Notes: generated by a model not told the origin, from the sequence alone. A DNA stretch of 64,000 nucleotides from Phycicoccus flavus (GCF_004025965.2 NZ_SAYU02000001.1:1-64000), one strand, 5' to 3'; positions 52,182 through 62,145 are shown, numbered from the stretch's first letter. A program made the numbers and translations.

Positions 52182-53273
52182 TCAGGCATCGAGGACGAGG
52201 TCCTCGCGCGGGGTCGAGCAGCAGGGGAGGATCTTGCCGTCGGCGACCTCGCGCGGGCGGATGCCGCCCTGGTGGTCCATGTCGACGCTGCCGCCGACGA
52301 GCGTGGTCTTGCACGTCCCGCACATGCCCTCGGCGCAGGACGAGGGCCAGACCACGCCGGCGGTCGCCAGCGCCTCGAGGACGGTCGTGCCGTCGGGGCA
52401 GTCCAGGACCCGCCCGCTGCGCGCGAGCTCGACCCGGAACGTGCGTCCGGCCGCGGGGGCCGGCGACGCCGGGGCGCCCGCTGCCGTCGGGGCCGTCCCG
52501 GTGTCGACGCCGGTCGTGGCCGGGGGCCCCAGGACGTAGGACTCCTCGTGGCAGCGGTCCGGGTCGGCGCCGAGGCCGTCGAGCATCCCGCGGACCGCCT
52601 CGCGGTACCCGGCGGGCCCGCAGACGAAGACCTCGCGCTCGGCGACGTCGGGGACGGCCGCGCGCAGGACGTCGGCGGTGAGGCGGCCGCGCGGCCCGGT
52701 CCAGGTGCCGGTGGGGTCGCTGCCGCAGACGAGGGTGAGGGCGAACGCCGGGTCGGTCGCGGCCAGCGCCTCGAGCTCCTCGCGGAAGGCGAGGTCGGCG
52801 GGGGTGCGGGCGCTGTGGACGAAGGCGACGTCGGCGGACCCGTGCAGCGTGCGGGCCATCGACACCACGGGGGTGATCCCGCTGCCGGCGGACAGCAGCA
52901 GGACGCGGCCGGCCGGGTGGTGCGCGGTCGAGAACGTGCCGAGGGGCCCGGTGGCGCGGACGGTGTCCCCGGGCCGGACGTGGTCGTGCAGGTGGTTCGA
53001 CAGCGGTCCGCCGGGGACGCGCTTGACGGTGACCGTCACCTCCTCCGGACGGTGCGGCGAGGACGAGATCGAATAGCAGCGCGAGACCGGGACGCCGCCG
53101 ACGTCGGCGGTGAGAGTGAGGTACTGGCCGGGGTCGAACCGCAGCCCGCCGCCGGGTGCGCGCAGCACGAGGCTGCGGACGTCGTGGGTCTCGTCGCGGG
53201 CGGCGACGCAGACCAGGTCGCCGTCGACGCCGTCCAGGAGCGGCGGCGCGACGCGCTCGACGGTGGCGGTCAC
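52182..53273 (-). CDS. Reductase component of a Rieske demethylase (FAD/NAD, plant-type 2Fe-2S)
   Basis: A 363-residue electron-transfer protein: FAD domain with CYSISSSP, NAD domain with LLSAGSGITPVVSM and VFVCGPAGY, then a C-terminal 2Fe-2S ferredoxin domain (CAEGMCGTC with a fourth cysteine in ILPCCS). GTG 53273 overlaps the Rieske gene stop (GTGA). It passes electrons from NADH to the adjacent oxygenase, corresponding to HpbC-type reductases. Confidence 0.88.
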   Translation of the reverse strand: MTATVERVAPPLLDGVDGDLVCVAARDETHDVRSLVLRAPGGGLRFDPGQYLTLTADVGGVPVSRCYSISSSPHRPEEVTVTVKRVPGGPLSNHLHDHVRPGDTVRATGPLGTFSTAHHPAGRVLLLSAGSGITPVVSMARTLHGSADVAFVHSARTPADLAFREELEALAATDPAFALTLVCGSDPTGTWTGPRGRLTADVLRAAVPDVAEREVFVCGPAGYREAVRGMLDGLGADPDRCHEESYVLGPPATTGVDTGTAPTAAGAPASPAPAAGRTFRVELARSGRVLDCPDGTTVLEALATAGVVWPSSCAEGMCGTCKTTLVGGSVDMDHQGGIRPREVADGKILPCCSTPREDLVLDA

Positions 53274-54541
53274 GGGGCCAGGTGCTCCTGCATCCGGGCC
53301 ACGTACCAGGCGGTGAAGGTCTCGACCTGCCGCTCGCTCGGGGCGTAGGGGCCGGGGACGTAGCCGGGGTCGGTGACGCCGGCCTGGGCCCGGGCGACGA
53401 GGGCCGAGTCCTGCTCGTTGGTCACCCGCCAGACGAGGGTGAGCGCGTCCACGTCGTAGTCCTCGCCCTCCACCGCGTCCTCGTGGACGAGCCACGTCGT
53501 GCGGACCAGGGTGCGCGTCGGGCCGAGCGGCAGCACCGAGAAGGTCACGACGTGGTCGGACAGCGCGTGGTACCAGCCGTTGGGCTGGGTGTGCACCGAG
53601 GCCCGGCCGAGCCGGGGGACGTCGAGGTCACCGAGCAGCCGCCGGACCGCGAGCGAGCCGTCCGTCGTGTAGGACTCCCCGGCGCCGTCGAGCGCCTCGC
53701 GCTGCACCCGGAAGGCGGTGCGGCGCTCCGCCTCCAGCGCCTCGACCTCCGCGTAGGGCAGGCCGCGCTCGTCGCAGGTGCGCTCCAGCGCGGCCTCGGC
53801 GGCGAGGTAGCGCTCGTGGGCCACCCGCAGCCGCGGCGGCACCCGGTCCGGGGCGATGCCCCACGTGGGGAAGAAGGTGCACGTGAGCTCCGGGTGCGAC
53901 CCCTCGCAGTGGTAGCACTCCCGGTTGTTCTCCATGACGAGCTTCCAGTTCGCCTCCTCGACGAGGTCCACCTGCGCGGCGACCTTCGTCCGGTGCAGCG
54001 CGTGCGGCAGGAGGTAGGGCGAGACCGTGGCGACGAGGTCGTCGACGTCGTCCGGCGGGTCGGCCGCCAGGCAGACGAACACGAGCCCGGCGACGAGGCG
54101 GACGTGCACCTGCCTGAGGCTCCAGCAGCCCTTGTCGAAGTCGGGCGCCTGGTCCCCGGCGTGCAGGAGGCTGCCGTCGACCGCGTAGGTCCAGCGGTGG
54201 TAGCCGCAGACGAGGTTGCCGACGGAGCCCTCGCGCTCGGTGAGCACCCGTGCCCCGCGGTGACGGCAGACGTTGCGCAGGCCGCGCACCACCCCGTCGT
54301 CGTCGCGCAGGACGATGACCGAGGACGGCCCGACGTCGACGGTCACGAAGTCGCCCGGCTCGCGGACCTCGGCCTCGTGGGCGACGAACAGCCAGGTGCG
54401 CGACCACACCGCCGAGAGGTCGGCCTCGTAGACCGCCTCGCTCGTGTAGAAGGGCGCCTCGAGCGTGTGTCCGGGGACGCGGCGCGCGACGAGGTCGCGC
54501 ACCTCGTCGGTCGGGGCGGCGGGTCCGGCGGTCGTCGTCAT
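53270..54541 (-). CDS. Rieske non-haem iron oxygenase, probable betaine N-demethylase
   Basis: A 423-residue alpha subunit. The Rieske cluster is bound by Cys92/His94 (CRHRG) and Cys112/His115 (CGYH); the mononuclear iron by His211 and His216 (ECYHCEGSHPEL) with a distal acid. This architecture matches glycine-betaine, stachydrine and HpbB demethylases, which remove an N-methyl as formaldehyde. ATG 54541 follows AGGAGG. Downstream reductase overlaps it; upstream is the flavoprotein demethylase. Confidence 0.88.
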   Translation of the reverse strand: MTTTAGPAAPTDEVRDLVARRVPGHTLEAPFYTSEAVYEADLSAVWSRTWLFVAHEAEVREPGDFVTVDVGPSSVIVLRDDDGVVRGLRNVCRHRGARVLTEREGSVGNLVCGYHRWTYAVDGSLLHAGDQAPDFDKGCWSLRQVHVRLVAGLVFVCLAADPPDDVDDLVATVSPYLLPHALHRTKVAAQVDLVEEANWKLVMENNRECYHCEGSHPELTCTFFPTWGIAPDRVPPRLRVAHERYLAAEAALERTCDERGLPYAEVEALEAERRTAFRVQREALDGAGESYTTDGSLAVRRLLGDLDVPRLGRASVHTQPNGWYHALSDHVVTFSVLPLGPTRTLVRTTWLVHEDAVEGEDYDVDALTLVWRVTNEQDSALVARAQAGVTDPGYVPGPYAPSERQVETFTAWYVARMQEHLAP

Positions 54542-54579
54542 CGGTCCTCCTGTCGGTGGTGCGGTCGGCGGGGGTGCGG

Positions 54580-56613
54580 TCAGACCGCGAGGCAGAGACG
54601 CAGCGCGTCGTACACGGCGGCGTGGATGTTCCGGCTGGCGACGGCGTCGCCCACCCGGAAGAGGAGGAACCGTCCGTCGGCGGGCTCCGGCTGGGGCCGG
54701 ACGGCGAGCAGCGCCGGGTGGTCGACCGCGCCGCCGTTGCCCGAGTGCGGGACGAGCCCGTGGTACAGCTCGTCGTTGGGGAGCGTGCCGTGCTCGACGA
54801 CGACGTGGTCGACGACCCGCTCGACCTCGGCGCCGCTGTACTCGTGGCGCAGCAGGGCCCGAAGCCCTCCTGCGGGGTCACGGGTCACGGAGACCAGCCG
54901 GGAGGCCAGGGTCACGGTGACGCCGTGCTCGTCGAAGGCCCGCAGGTAGGCCGGCGAGTTCATCCCGCCGACGAGCGGGCCGACGGTGCGCTCGGGGGTG
55001 ACGAGCTCGACGGCGGCGCCCCGGGCGGCGAGCAGCTCGGCGGCGTCCAGCCCCGGCTCGGCGCCGTTGTCGTCGTAGACGAGCACCCGGCCGACCGGGC
55101 GCACGTCGCCGGCCATGACGTCCCAGGTGTCGCTGACCAGCGCGGCGCCTTCGGCGAGGAAGTCCCGGTTCGGCAGGCCGCCCGTGGCGACGACGACGAC
55201 GTCCGGCTCCTCGGCGAGCACCGTGTCGACGTCGGCGTAGGCGCCGAAGCGGAACTCGACGCCGGAGTGCTTGGCCTCGGCGAGCCGCCAGTCGACGACG
55301 CCGAGCAGGTCCCGCCGCCGGGCCGGGGTGGCGGCCAGCCGGACCTGCCCGCCGGGGACGTCCGCGGCCTCGAGGACGACGACCCGGTGACCGCGCTCGC
55401 CGAGCACGCGGGCGGCCTCCAGCCCCGCCGGTCCGGCGCCGACGACGACCGCCGTCCGCGCGGTCGCGGCCCGGGGGACGACGTGGGTGAGGGTCAGCTC
55501 GCGGCCGGTCGCGGGGTTGTGGATGCACTTGGCGTCGCCGGACTCGTAGATCGCGTCGAGGCAGTAGCTGGCCCCGACGCACGGCCGGATCCGGTCCTCC
55601 TCGCCGCGGGCGACCTTGGCGACGAGGTGCGGGTCGGCCATCTGCGCCCGGGTCATGCCGACGAGGTCGAGCAGGCCGTCGCGCAGCGCGTGCCGGGCGG
55701 TGGCGACGTCGGCGATCCGGGCCGCGTGCATGACCGGGACGCCGACCTCGCGCCGGATGCCACCGACGAAGTCGAGGAACGGCGCCGACGGCGTGCCCAT
55801 CGACGGGATGACCTTCGCCAGGGTGGCGTCGCTCTCGATCGTCCCCTTGACGACGGACAGCACGTCGACGCCGTCCTCGACGAAGGCGGCGACGGCGGCC
55901 AGCGCCTCCTCGCGGCCGAGCCCGCCCGCCCGGTCCTCGTCCAGCGACATCCGGATGCCGAGGACGGGGCCCGGCCCCAGCGCCTCGCGGACCGCCCGCA
56001 CGACCCGGCGGGGGAAGGCGAGCCGGCGGGTGAGGTCGCCGCCGAGGTCGTCGGTGCGGTGGTTCGTCGCGGGGGAGAGGAAGCCGTCGAGCAGGTGGCC
56101 GTAGGACTCGAGCTCGATGCCGTCGAGGCCGGCCTCGACGCAGCGCCGGGTGGCGGCGACGTAGTCGGCGACGATCCGGTCGAGGTCCCAGGGCTCGGCC
56201 TCCTTGGGGAAGGCCCGGTGCGCGGGCTCGCGCAGCGGCGAGGAGTAGACGACGGGGAGCCAGTCGCCGGTGTAGCTGCTCGTCCGGCGGCCGAGGTGGG
56301 TGACCTGGCACATGACGGCGGCGCCGGCGTCGTGGACGTCGTCGACGAGGGCGCGCAGCCACGGGACGGCCTCGTCGTCGTGGAGGAGGATGTTGCCGAA
56401 GGCCGGCGGGCTGTCCGGCGAGACGACGGCCGAGCCGCCGACCATGGTCAGGCCGACCCCGCCGCGGGCCTTCTCGACGTGGTAGGCGCGGTAGCGGTCC
56501 CGCGGCATGCCCGCCTCGGTGTACGCAGGCTCGTGGGAGGTGCTGACCACCCGGTTGCGCAGCGTGAGGCCCCTCAGCTCGTACGGCTCGAGCAGCGGGT
56601 CGAGGGCGCGCAT
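54580..56613 (-). CDS. NADH:flavin oxidoreductase, probable N-methylproline demethylase (HpbA-like)
   Basis: A 677-residue protein of the dimethylamine/trimethylamine-dehydrogenase class: N-terminal FMN barrel (LRNRVVSTSHEPAYTEAG), a 4Fe-4S motif beginning CVGASYCLDAIY with a further Cys, then a FAD/NAD domain (VVVGAGPAGLEAARVLGERGH). ATG 56613 is taken because LEPYELRGLTLRN then starts the family alignment. In stachydrine/hpb loci such enzymes remove the last methyl from N-methylproline. First gene of the operon, divergent from a LysR gene. Confidence 0.85.
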   Translation of the reverse strand: MRALDPLLEPYELRGLTLRNRVVSTSHEPAYTEAGMPRDRYRAYHVEKARGGVGLTMVGGSAVVSPDSPPAFGNILLHDDEAVPWLRALVDDVHDAGAAVMCQVTHLGRRTSSYTGDWLPVVYSSPLREPAHRAFPKEAEPWDLDRIVADYVAATRRCVEAGLDGIELESYGHLLDGFLSPATNHRTDDLGGDLTRRLAFPRRVVRAVREALGPGPVLGIRMSLDEDRAGGLGREEALAAVAAFVEDGVDVLSVVKGTIESDATLAKVIPSMGTPSAPFLDFVGGIRREVGVPVMHAARIADVATARHALRDGLLDLVGMTRAQMADPHLVAKVARGEEDRIRPCVGASYCLDAIYESGDAKCIHNPATGRELTLTHVVPRAATARTAVVVGAGPAGLEAARVLGERGHRVVVLEAADVPGGQVRLAATPARRRDLLGVVDWRLAEAKHSGVEFRFGAYADVDTVLAEEPDVVVVATGGLPNRDFLAEGAALVSDTWDVMAGDVRPVGRVLVYDDNGAEPGLDAAELLAARGAAVELVTPERTVGPLVGGMNSPAYLRAFDEHGVTVTLASRLVSVTRDPAGGLRALLRHEYSGAEVERVVDHVVVEHGTLPNDELYHGLVPHSGNGGAVDHPALLAVRPQPEPADGRFLLFRVGDAVASRNIHAAVYDALRLCLAV

Positions 56614-56660
56614 GCCCCGAGTGTGGGGCCGTGAGCCGCGGCGGCACCAGCGCCGGAATG

Positions 56661-56676
56661 TGCACTGGTTCGTGCA
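56661..56676. promoter_or_regulatory. LysR-type inverted repeat between hpb operon and regulator
   Basis: TGCAC-TGGTTC-GTGCA (56661-56676) extends imperfectly to AATG/CCATT flanks. It lies in the 73-base divergent gap and is a natural binding site for the LysR protein. CACCAT (56675-56680) six bases before the LysR ATG may be a leaderless -10. Confidence 0.6.
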
Positions 56677-56686
56677 CCATTGCTGC

Positions 56687-57595
56687 ATGATCGACCGGCG
56701 CCTGCACGTGCTGCGGATGGTCGCGCAGTGCGGCACGGTCACCGGGGCCGCCGAGGCGCTCGACTACACCCCGTCGGCGGTCTCGCAGCAGCTGCGCGGG
56801 CTGGCCCGCGACCTCGGGGTCGAGCTGCTCGTGCAGGACGGCCGACGGGTGCGGCTGACCCCGGCGGCCCGGGTGCTGCTCGAACGGTCCGAGGAGCTGC
56901 TGACCCGCTGGGAGGAGATCCGGGCCGAGGTGTCCGCGGCCGCGGAGGGCGGGGGCGGGCTGCTGCGGCTGTGCGGGTTCTCCACGGCCGCCGCCGCGCT
57001 GCTGCCCCCCGCGGCCGCGGCGCTGCGGGACCGGATGCCGGGCTGCACGGTGCGGATCATCGAGGCCGAGCCGGACGAGTGCTTCGCGCTGCTGCTCGCC
57101 GACCAGGCCGACGTCGCCGTCGTCGTCGCCACCCCCGGCCTGCCCGCGACGAGCGAACCGCGCTTCGCGCTGCACCACCTGCTCGACGACCCGCTGGACG
57201 TGCTGCTGCCGTCCGGCCACGCCCTGGCGGCGGAGCCTGCGGTCCCGCTGCGCGACCTCGGCGACGAGGCGTGGATCATGGACCGGCCCGGGCGCCCGTA
57301 CAGCCAGCTGCTGCAGACCGCTTGCGCGGCAGCGGGGTTCACGCCCTCGGTCGCCCACCACGCGGCGGAGTGGGACACCGGTGCGGCCCTCGTCGGTGCC
57401 GGGCTCGGGATCGCGCTCGTGCCCCGGCTGGCGCACATCCCGGACGGCTACGCCGTGGTCCGGGTGCCGCTCTCCGGCGACCCGGTGCCCTCACGGCGCA
57501 TCCTCACCGGCGTCCGGCGCGGCAGCGACGGCCAGCCCGCGGTCGCCGCCGCCCTCGCCGTCCTCCAGGACCTCGCAGCCGGCGACCGGGACTGA
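56687..57595 (+). CDS. LysR-family regulator of the betaine operon
   Basis: A 302-residue regulator: N-terminal winged helix (RRLHVLRMVAQCGTVTGAAEAL, PSAVSQQLRGLARDLG) and a periplasmic-binding-like effector domain (DVAVVVATPGLP, VGAGLGIALVPRL). ATG 56687 has no ribosome site. Divergent position from the hpb-like genes suggests control by proline betaine or hydroxyproline betaine, as for HpbR. Confidence 0.88.
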   Translation: MIDRRLHVLRMVAQCGTVTGAAEALDYTPSAVSQQLRGLARDLGVELLVQDGRRVRLTPAARVLLERSEELLTRWEEIRAEVSAAAEGGGGLLRLCGFSTAAAALLPPAAAALRDRMPGCTVRIIEAEPDECFALLLADQADVAVVVATPGLPATSEPRFALHHLLDDPLDVLLPSGHALAAEPAVPLRDLGDEAWIMDRPGRPYSQLLQTACAAAGFTPSVAHHAAEWDTGAALVGAGLGIALVPRLAHIPDGYAVVRVPLSGDPVPSRRILTGVRRGSDGQPAVAAALAVLQDLAAGDRD

Positions 57596-57653
57596 CAGCG
57601 GAATCGGTCCTCGCGCCCAGCGGAGGTCCAGTCACCGGGGGGAGCATGCAGGG

Positions 57654-58478
57654 ATGTGCCGATGGCTGGCGTACGCGGGCGATCCGGTCCCGCTGGCCTC
57701 GCTCGTCGCGGACCCGGAGAACTCGCTCATCCACCAGAGCCGGAGGTCCCGGCTCGGCGCCGACGAGGTCAACGCCGACGGGTTCGGCGTCGGCTGGTAC
57801 ACCGAGGGCGACCCGCGGCCGGCGCGCTTCCGCAGCATCCGACCGGCCTGGGGCGACCCGAACCTGCCGGACCTCGCGCGGGCCGTCCGCTCACCGCTGT
57901 TCGTCGCCCACGTCCGGGCCGCCACCGGCAGCCCGGTGGAGCCGACGAACTGCCACCCCTTCGCCGACGGACGCTGGCTCTGGGCGCACAACGGCGAGGT
58001 CCGCGGCATCGACCGCCTCCGCCGCGACCTGGCGCTGGCGCTCGACCCCCGGCGCTACCCGCACCTGCGCGGGAGCACCGACTCCGAGCTCCTCTTCTTG
58101 CTCGCCCTGACCTTCGGGCTGGAAGAGGACCCGGTCCGCGCCGTCGCCCGCACCGTGGGACTGGTCGAGGCGGTCGGCGCGGACCAGGGGGTGGAGCACC
58201 CGGTGATGATGACCGTGGCCGTCACCGACGGAGCCACCCTGTGGGCGTTCCGGTACTCCAGCGAGCACGACACCCGCACGCTCTTCCACACCGCCGACGA
58301 CGACGCGGTGCGCGGCCTGCACGCCGACCCGGACGCCGCCCCGGCGGGTGCGCGCGTCGTCGTCTCCGAGCCGCTCAGCGACCTGCCCGGCGAGTGGGTG
58401 GAGTACCCGGAGTCCTCGGTGGGCGTCGTCGGCGCGGGACACGACGAGATCCGCGACTTCGCCCCCGAGGCACCCTGA
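57654..58478 (+). CDS. Class II glutamine amidotransferase
   Basis: A 274-residue Ntn-hydrolase with catalytic Cys2 (MCRWLAYAG) exposed after Met removal, and NADGFGVGWY, AHVRAATGSPVEPTNCHPF and WAHNGEVRG forming the glutaminase pocket, as in EgtC/YafJ proteins. GGGGAG lies about 9 bases before ATG 57654. No ergothioneine genes are near, so the amidated or hydrolysed substrate (a gamma-glutamyl compound) is unknown. Convergent with the cupin gene with only 21 bases between. Confidence 0.88.
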   Translation: MCRWLAYAGDPVPLASLVADPENSLIHQSRRSRLGADEVNADGFGVGWYTEGDPRPARFRSIRPAWGDPNLPDLARAVRSPLFVAHVRAATGSPVEPTNCHPFADGRWLWAHNGEVRGIDRLRRDLALALDPRRYPHLRGSTDSELLFLLALTFGLEEDPVRAVARTVGLVEAVGADQGVEHPVMMTVAVTDGATLWAFRYSSEHDTRTLFHTADDDAVRGLHADPDAAPAGARVVVSEPLSDLPGEWVEYPESSVGVVGAGHDEIRDFAPEAP

Positions 58479-58499
58479 CCCACGGCGAGGCACGCGGCC

Positions 58500-58904
58500 T
58501 CAGCGCAGCGAGGCCCAGGGCTCGGTGTCGGCGACCTCGTCGGCGGCGTAGCCGGACTCCCCGACGCTCGGGGTGAGGACGACCGACAGGTGCGCGGGAC
58601 CGTCGGCGTCGGCGGCGACGAACGAGGCGTGGACGGTGTCCTTCGGCACGTGCACGCTCTCGCCGGGGCCGAGGGTGGTGCGCTCCTGCTCCACCCACTG
58701 CTCGATGGTCCCGGAGAGCACGGTGATGACCTCCTCCTGGTCGGGGTGCCGGTGGAAGGCGTGCCCCTGGCCGGGCGTGATCGTCACGTCGAGCACGGTG
58801 AGCCCGGAGCCCGGTGCGGTGGCGGGGGTGACGACCCAGCCGAGCTCGCCCCAGTCCAGGGTGTCGCGGGTGATGTCGGCGGAGCGGACGAAGGACCCGG
58901 TCAT
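58500..58904 (-). CDS. Small cupin protein
   Basis: A 134-residue single-domain cupin: [21 protein letters not shown] is the metal motif (HxH, Glu) and [15 protein letters not shown] the second. ATG 58904 follows AGGAG and overlaps the upstream stop (ATGA). Third gene of the Tm-1-like operon; perhaps an isomerase or sensor for the small acid handled by that operon. Confidence 0.85.
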   Translation of the reverse strand: MTGSFVRSADITRDTLDWGELGWVVTPATAPGSGLTVLDVTITPGQGHAFHRHPDQEEVITVLSGTIEQWVEQERTTLGPGESVHVPKDTVHASFVAADADGPAHLSVVLTPSVGESGYAADEVADTEPWASLR

Positions 58905-59812
58905 CGGTTCTCCTGCGGGGTGTCGGGTGTGTGGGGGGTGTCGGGGCCGCCGGAGCCGTCGGACCCGGCGGCGGCGAAGGTGATGGAGGTGAAGCGCTCG
59001 GTCTGCTCCTTCAGCGCCCGCTCGGTGGGCAGGCGCTCCATGCTCGAGGCGCCGTAGAACCCGTCGAGCCCGGTGCACGAGCGCAGCATGAGCTCGGCGT
59101 CCTCGGGGGAGGAGACCGGGCCGCCGTGGACGAGAGCGATGACGTCGGGGCGTACCTCGCGGGCGGCGGCGACCCACTCGTCGACCTCGGGGACGCAGTC
59201 CTCCAGGGTGCGGGCGGTCCGTGCCCCGATGCCGCCGCCGGTCGTGAGGCCGAGGTGGCAGACGACGATGTCGGCGCCGGCCTCGGTCATGGCGCGGGCG
59301 TCCTCCGGCGAGAACACGTACGGCGTCGTCAGCAGGTCGGCGTCGTGGGCGACGGACACGAGCTCGACCTCCTTGTCGAAGCCCATGCCCGTCTCCTCCA
59401 GGTTGGCCCGGAACGTGCCGTCGATGAGCCCGACGGTCGGGAAGTTCTGGATGCCCGCGAACCCCAGGTCGCGCAGGCGGCCGAGGAACCGCTCGGTGTC
59501 CATGAACGGGTCGGTGCCGTTGACGCCGGCGAGCACGGGGGTGTCGCGGACGACCGCGAGCACCTCGTCGGCCAGCTCGACGACGACGTCGTTGGCGTTG
59601 CCGTAGGCCAGCAGCCCGGCCAGCGAGCCGTGCCCGGCCATCCGGTAGCGGCCGGAGTTGTAGACGACGATGAGGTCGATGCCGCCGGCCTCCTCCCACT
59701 TCGCGGAGATGCCGGTGCCGGCGCCGCCGCCGATGATCGGCACGCCCGCGTCGATCTTGGCCCGGAACCGGGCGAGCAGCTCGGCGCGGGTGAACCGGCG
59801 GCGGATCGTCAC
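58901..59812 (-). CDS. Phosphoenolpyruvate-hydrolase-family TIM barrel
   Basis: A 303-residue TIM-barrel protein: [32 protein letters not shown] at residues 24-55, [21 protein letters not shown] and CHLGLTTGG are hallmarks of the family often called PEP hydrolase or TIM-barrel signal transduction protein, related to PEP-mutase folds. GTG 59812 overlaps the Tm-1-like stop (GTGA). In plant Tm-1 proteins this domain is fused behind a UPF0261 domain, matching the gene order here. Reaction unproven. Confidence 0.82.
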   Translation of the reverse strand: MTIRRRFTRAELLARFRAKIDAGVPIIGGGAGTGISAKWEEAGGIDLIVVYNSGRYRMAGHGSLAGLLAYGNANDVVVELADEVLAVVRDTPVLAGVNGTDPFMDTERFLGRLRDLGFAGIQNFPTVGLIDGTFRANLEETGMGFDKEVELVSVAHDADLLTTPYVFSPEDARAMTEAGADIVVCHLGLTTGGGIGARTARTLEDCVPEVDEWVAAAREVRPDVIALVHGGPVSSPEDAELMLRSCTGLDGFYGASSMERLPTERALKEQTERFTSITFAAAGSDGSGGPDTPHTPDTPQENR

Positions 59813-61023
59813 GGGGTCTCCTTCGCGGTCAGCTCGCGGTGGGCGGCGAGGACCGCCTGCGCGAACTCGGGGTCGTTGACGTGGTGGGGTAGCCGGACCA
59901 GGACGTGGTCGTCGGTAGTCTCGAACCCCGCCTCCAGCGCGTCGAAGAGGGCGGCGTCGGCCTCGGGGTCGTGGAAGGGCTGACCGGGCGCGTCGAGCAT
60001 CGACACCCCGCCCTCGGGGACGAGGAAGCGGACCGGCCCGGCGGCGGCGTTGAGCTTGCGGGCGATCCAGGCGCCCATCTCGGCGTTCTCCTCGGCCGTC
60101 GTGCGCATGAGCGTCACCTGGGCGTTGTGCTCGTGGAACAGCCGGTCGGCGTACCTCTCCGGGACGGTGTCGCGGGCGCCGAAGTTCACCATGTCCAGCG
60201 CGCCGCAGCTGCCGACGTACGGCACCGGGTGGTCGGCGAGGACGTCGAGACGGGTCTCGCCGGCGCTGAACACCCCGCCCATGAGGTGGTCGGCGACCTC
60301 GGTCGTCGTGAGGTCGACCACGGAGCCGACGAGCCCGGAGGCGACGAGCTTCTCCAGCGACCGGCCGCCGGTACCGGTGGCGTGGAAGACCAGCGGCTCG
60401 ACGTCGTCCCCGAGCAGCTCGACGACCTGGGTGACCGCGGGCGTCGTCACCCCGAACATCGTGAGGCCGACGGCGGGGCGGTCCTCGTCGCCGGAGGGCA
60501 CCGACGTCGCGACCATGCCGGCGACGGCGTGCGCGGCGTTGCCGAGGACGACGCGGGAGATGCGGTTGATGCCGGCGACGTCCGTGACGGAGTACGTCAT
60601 CGCGATGTCCGAGGGGCCGACGTACGGCGCGACGTCGCCGCTGGCCACCGTCGAGACCATGACCTTGGGGACGCCGACGGGCAGGGCCCGCAGGGCCGGG
60701 GTGACGAGGGCGGTGCCGCCCGAGCCACCGATGCCGATCACCCCGCCGAGGTCGTCGACGCCGGTGAGGAAGTGCTCGAGCGCGACCGCCATGGCGGAGA
60801 CGGCGGCGCCGCGCTCGCCGACGAAGACGGCGTCGGCGCCGTCCGGGTGGTGCCCGGCGACCTCGGCGGCCGTGACGTCGCCGCCGCCCGCCGCGTCGGG
60901 GTCGGACGTGCCGACGTCGACGACGACCGCCTCCACCCCCGCGGCCTGCACCCGGTCCCGCACGTAGGCGAGCTCCCTGCCCTTGGTGTCGGCGGTCCCG
61001 ACGACGTACACGCGGCCGGCCAT
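59809..61023 (-). CDS. Tm-1-like ATP-binding protein (UPF0261)
   Basis: A 404-residue protein of the UPF0261/Tm-1-like family: [16 protein letters not shown] near the N-terminus, [36 protein letters not shown] and [11 protein letters not shown] are diagnostic glycine-rich and nucleotide-binding stretches. ATG 61023 follows GAGG. First gene of Tm-1-like/PEP-hydrolase-like/cupin, divergent from an NAD epimerase. Tomato Tm-1 binds viral replicase, but the bacterial role is not known; a ligase or kinase of small acids is a guess. Confidence 0.85.
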   Translation of the reverse strand: MAGRVYVVGTADTKGRELAYVRDRVQAAGVEAVVVDVGTSDPDAAGGGDVTAAEVAGHHPDGADAVFVGERGAAVSAMAVALEHFLTGVDDLGGVIGIGGSGGTALVTPALRALPVGVPKVMVSTVASGDVAPYVGPSDIAMTYSVTDVAGINRISRVVLGNAAHAVAGMVATSVPSGDEDRPAVGLTMFGVTTPAVTQVVELLGDDVEPLVFHATGTGGRSLEKLVASGLVGSVVDLTTTEVADHLMGGVFSAGETRLDVLADHPVPYVGSCGALDMVNFGARDTVPERYADRLFHEHNAQVTLMRTTAEENAEMGAWIARKLNAAAGPVRFLVPEGGVSMLDAPGQPFHDPEADAALFDALEAGFETTDDHVLVRLPHHVNDPEFAQAVLAAHRELTAKETP

Positions 61024-61141
61024 GGCGCACCTCTTCGTCTCGTCCGTGGCGGTGTCCTCCGACCGTAGCAACGCGCGCACCGGCCGCAGGGGGTGCGCAC
61101 CCGGGCGTCGACGGCGGCCCTCCGGGGCGCAGGATGGGGGG

Positions 61142-62071
61142 ATGACCGACACCCCCGCGACCACCGCCGCCGACGGCCCCGGCGGTCCCTCCGCCTCCGC
61201 CCCGCCCGCCGCGAGCCGCGTCGCCGTCACCGGCGCCCACGGCAAGCTCGGCCGTGCCGTCGTCGCCCACCTGCGCGAGACCGGCCTCGACGTCCTCGCC
61301 CTCGACCGGTGGGGCGGCGACCCCCGCGAGGTCGAGGGGGAGTTCCTCGCCATCGACCTCACCGACTACGGGCAGGTGATCGAGGCCCTCTCCGGCAGCG
61401 TCGACGAGCACGAGGCCGTCGACGCCGTCGTCCACCTCGCGGCCATCCCCGCGCCCGGCATGACGACGAACGCCGCCACGTACGCGAACAACTCGGCCGC
61501 GACGTACAACGTCTTCGCCGCGAGCCGCGCGCTCGGGATCCGGCGGGTCGTCTGGGCCTCCAGCGAGACCGTCCTCGGCCTGCCCTTCGACACCCCGCCG
61601 CCGTACGCCCCGGTCGACGAGGAGTACCCGCCCCGGCCGGAGTCGACGTACTCGCTGAACAAGACCCTCGAGGAGGAGCTGGCCCGGCAGTTCTGCCGCT
61701 GGCAGCCGGGGCTCGTCTGCGTCGGGCTGCGCTTCAGCAACGTCATGGACGTCGAGGACTATGCGCAGTTCCCCTCTTTCGACGCCGACCCGCAGCTGCG
61801 GCGGTGGAACCTCTGGGGCTACATCGACGCCCGCGACGGCGCCCAGGCGGTCGAGCGCGGGCTGCGGCACGACGTGCCCGGCGCCGACGTGTTCGTCATC
61901 GCCAACCACGACACCGTGATGTCACGCTCGTCGGCGGAGCTCATGGCGCAGGTGTACCCGGACGTGCCGGTGACCAAGGAGCTCGGCGAGCACGAGACGC
62001 TGCTCGGCATCGACAAGGCCCGGCGGGTCCTCGGCTACGACCCGCAGCACTCCTGGCGCGACCACGTCTGA
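61142..62071 (+). CDS. NAD-dependent epimerase/dehydratase family protein
   Basis: A 309-residue extended [23 protein letters not shown] binds [13 protein letters not shown] and YSLNK (catalytic Tyr/Lys) follow. Similar enzymes act as uronate or sugar-acid dehydrogenases and as epimerases. CAGGAT (61130-61135) six bases before ATG 61142 allows a leaderless transcript. Placed between the Tm-1-like operon and the kinase; substrate unknown. Confidence 0.82.
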   Translation: MTDTPATTAADGPGGPSASAPPAASRVAVTGAHGKLGRAVVAHLRETGLDVLALDRWGGDPREVEGEFLAIDLTDYGQVIEALSGSVDEHEAVDAVVHLAAIPAPGMTTNAATYANNSAATYNVFAASRALGIRRVVWASSETVLGLPFDTPPPYAPVDEEYPPRPESTYSLNKTLEEELARQFCRWQPGLVCVGLRFSNVMDVEDYAQFPSFDADPQLRRWNLWGYIDARDGAQAVERGLRHDVPGADVFVIANHDTVMSRSSAELMAQVYPDVPVTKELGEHETLLGIDKARRVLGYDPQHSWRDHV

Positions 62072-62083
62072 CGACCTCCCCGA

Positions 62084-62127
62084 ACGTGTGTGAACACGCC
62101 GCGGATCCGCGGCGTGTTCACACACGT
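62084..62127. terminator. 44-bp perfect palindrome, bidirectional terminator
   Basis: Bases 62084-62127 are an uninterrupted palindrome (22-base arms starting ACGTGTGTGAACACG, centre GGATCC), between the convergent epimerase and kinase genes. The zero-base loop makes it exceptional among the hairpins here. Confidence 0.85.
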
Positions 62128-62145
62128 CCGGAGGTGGGGCCGGGG

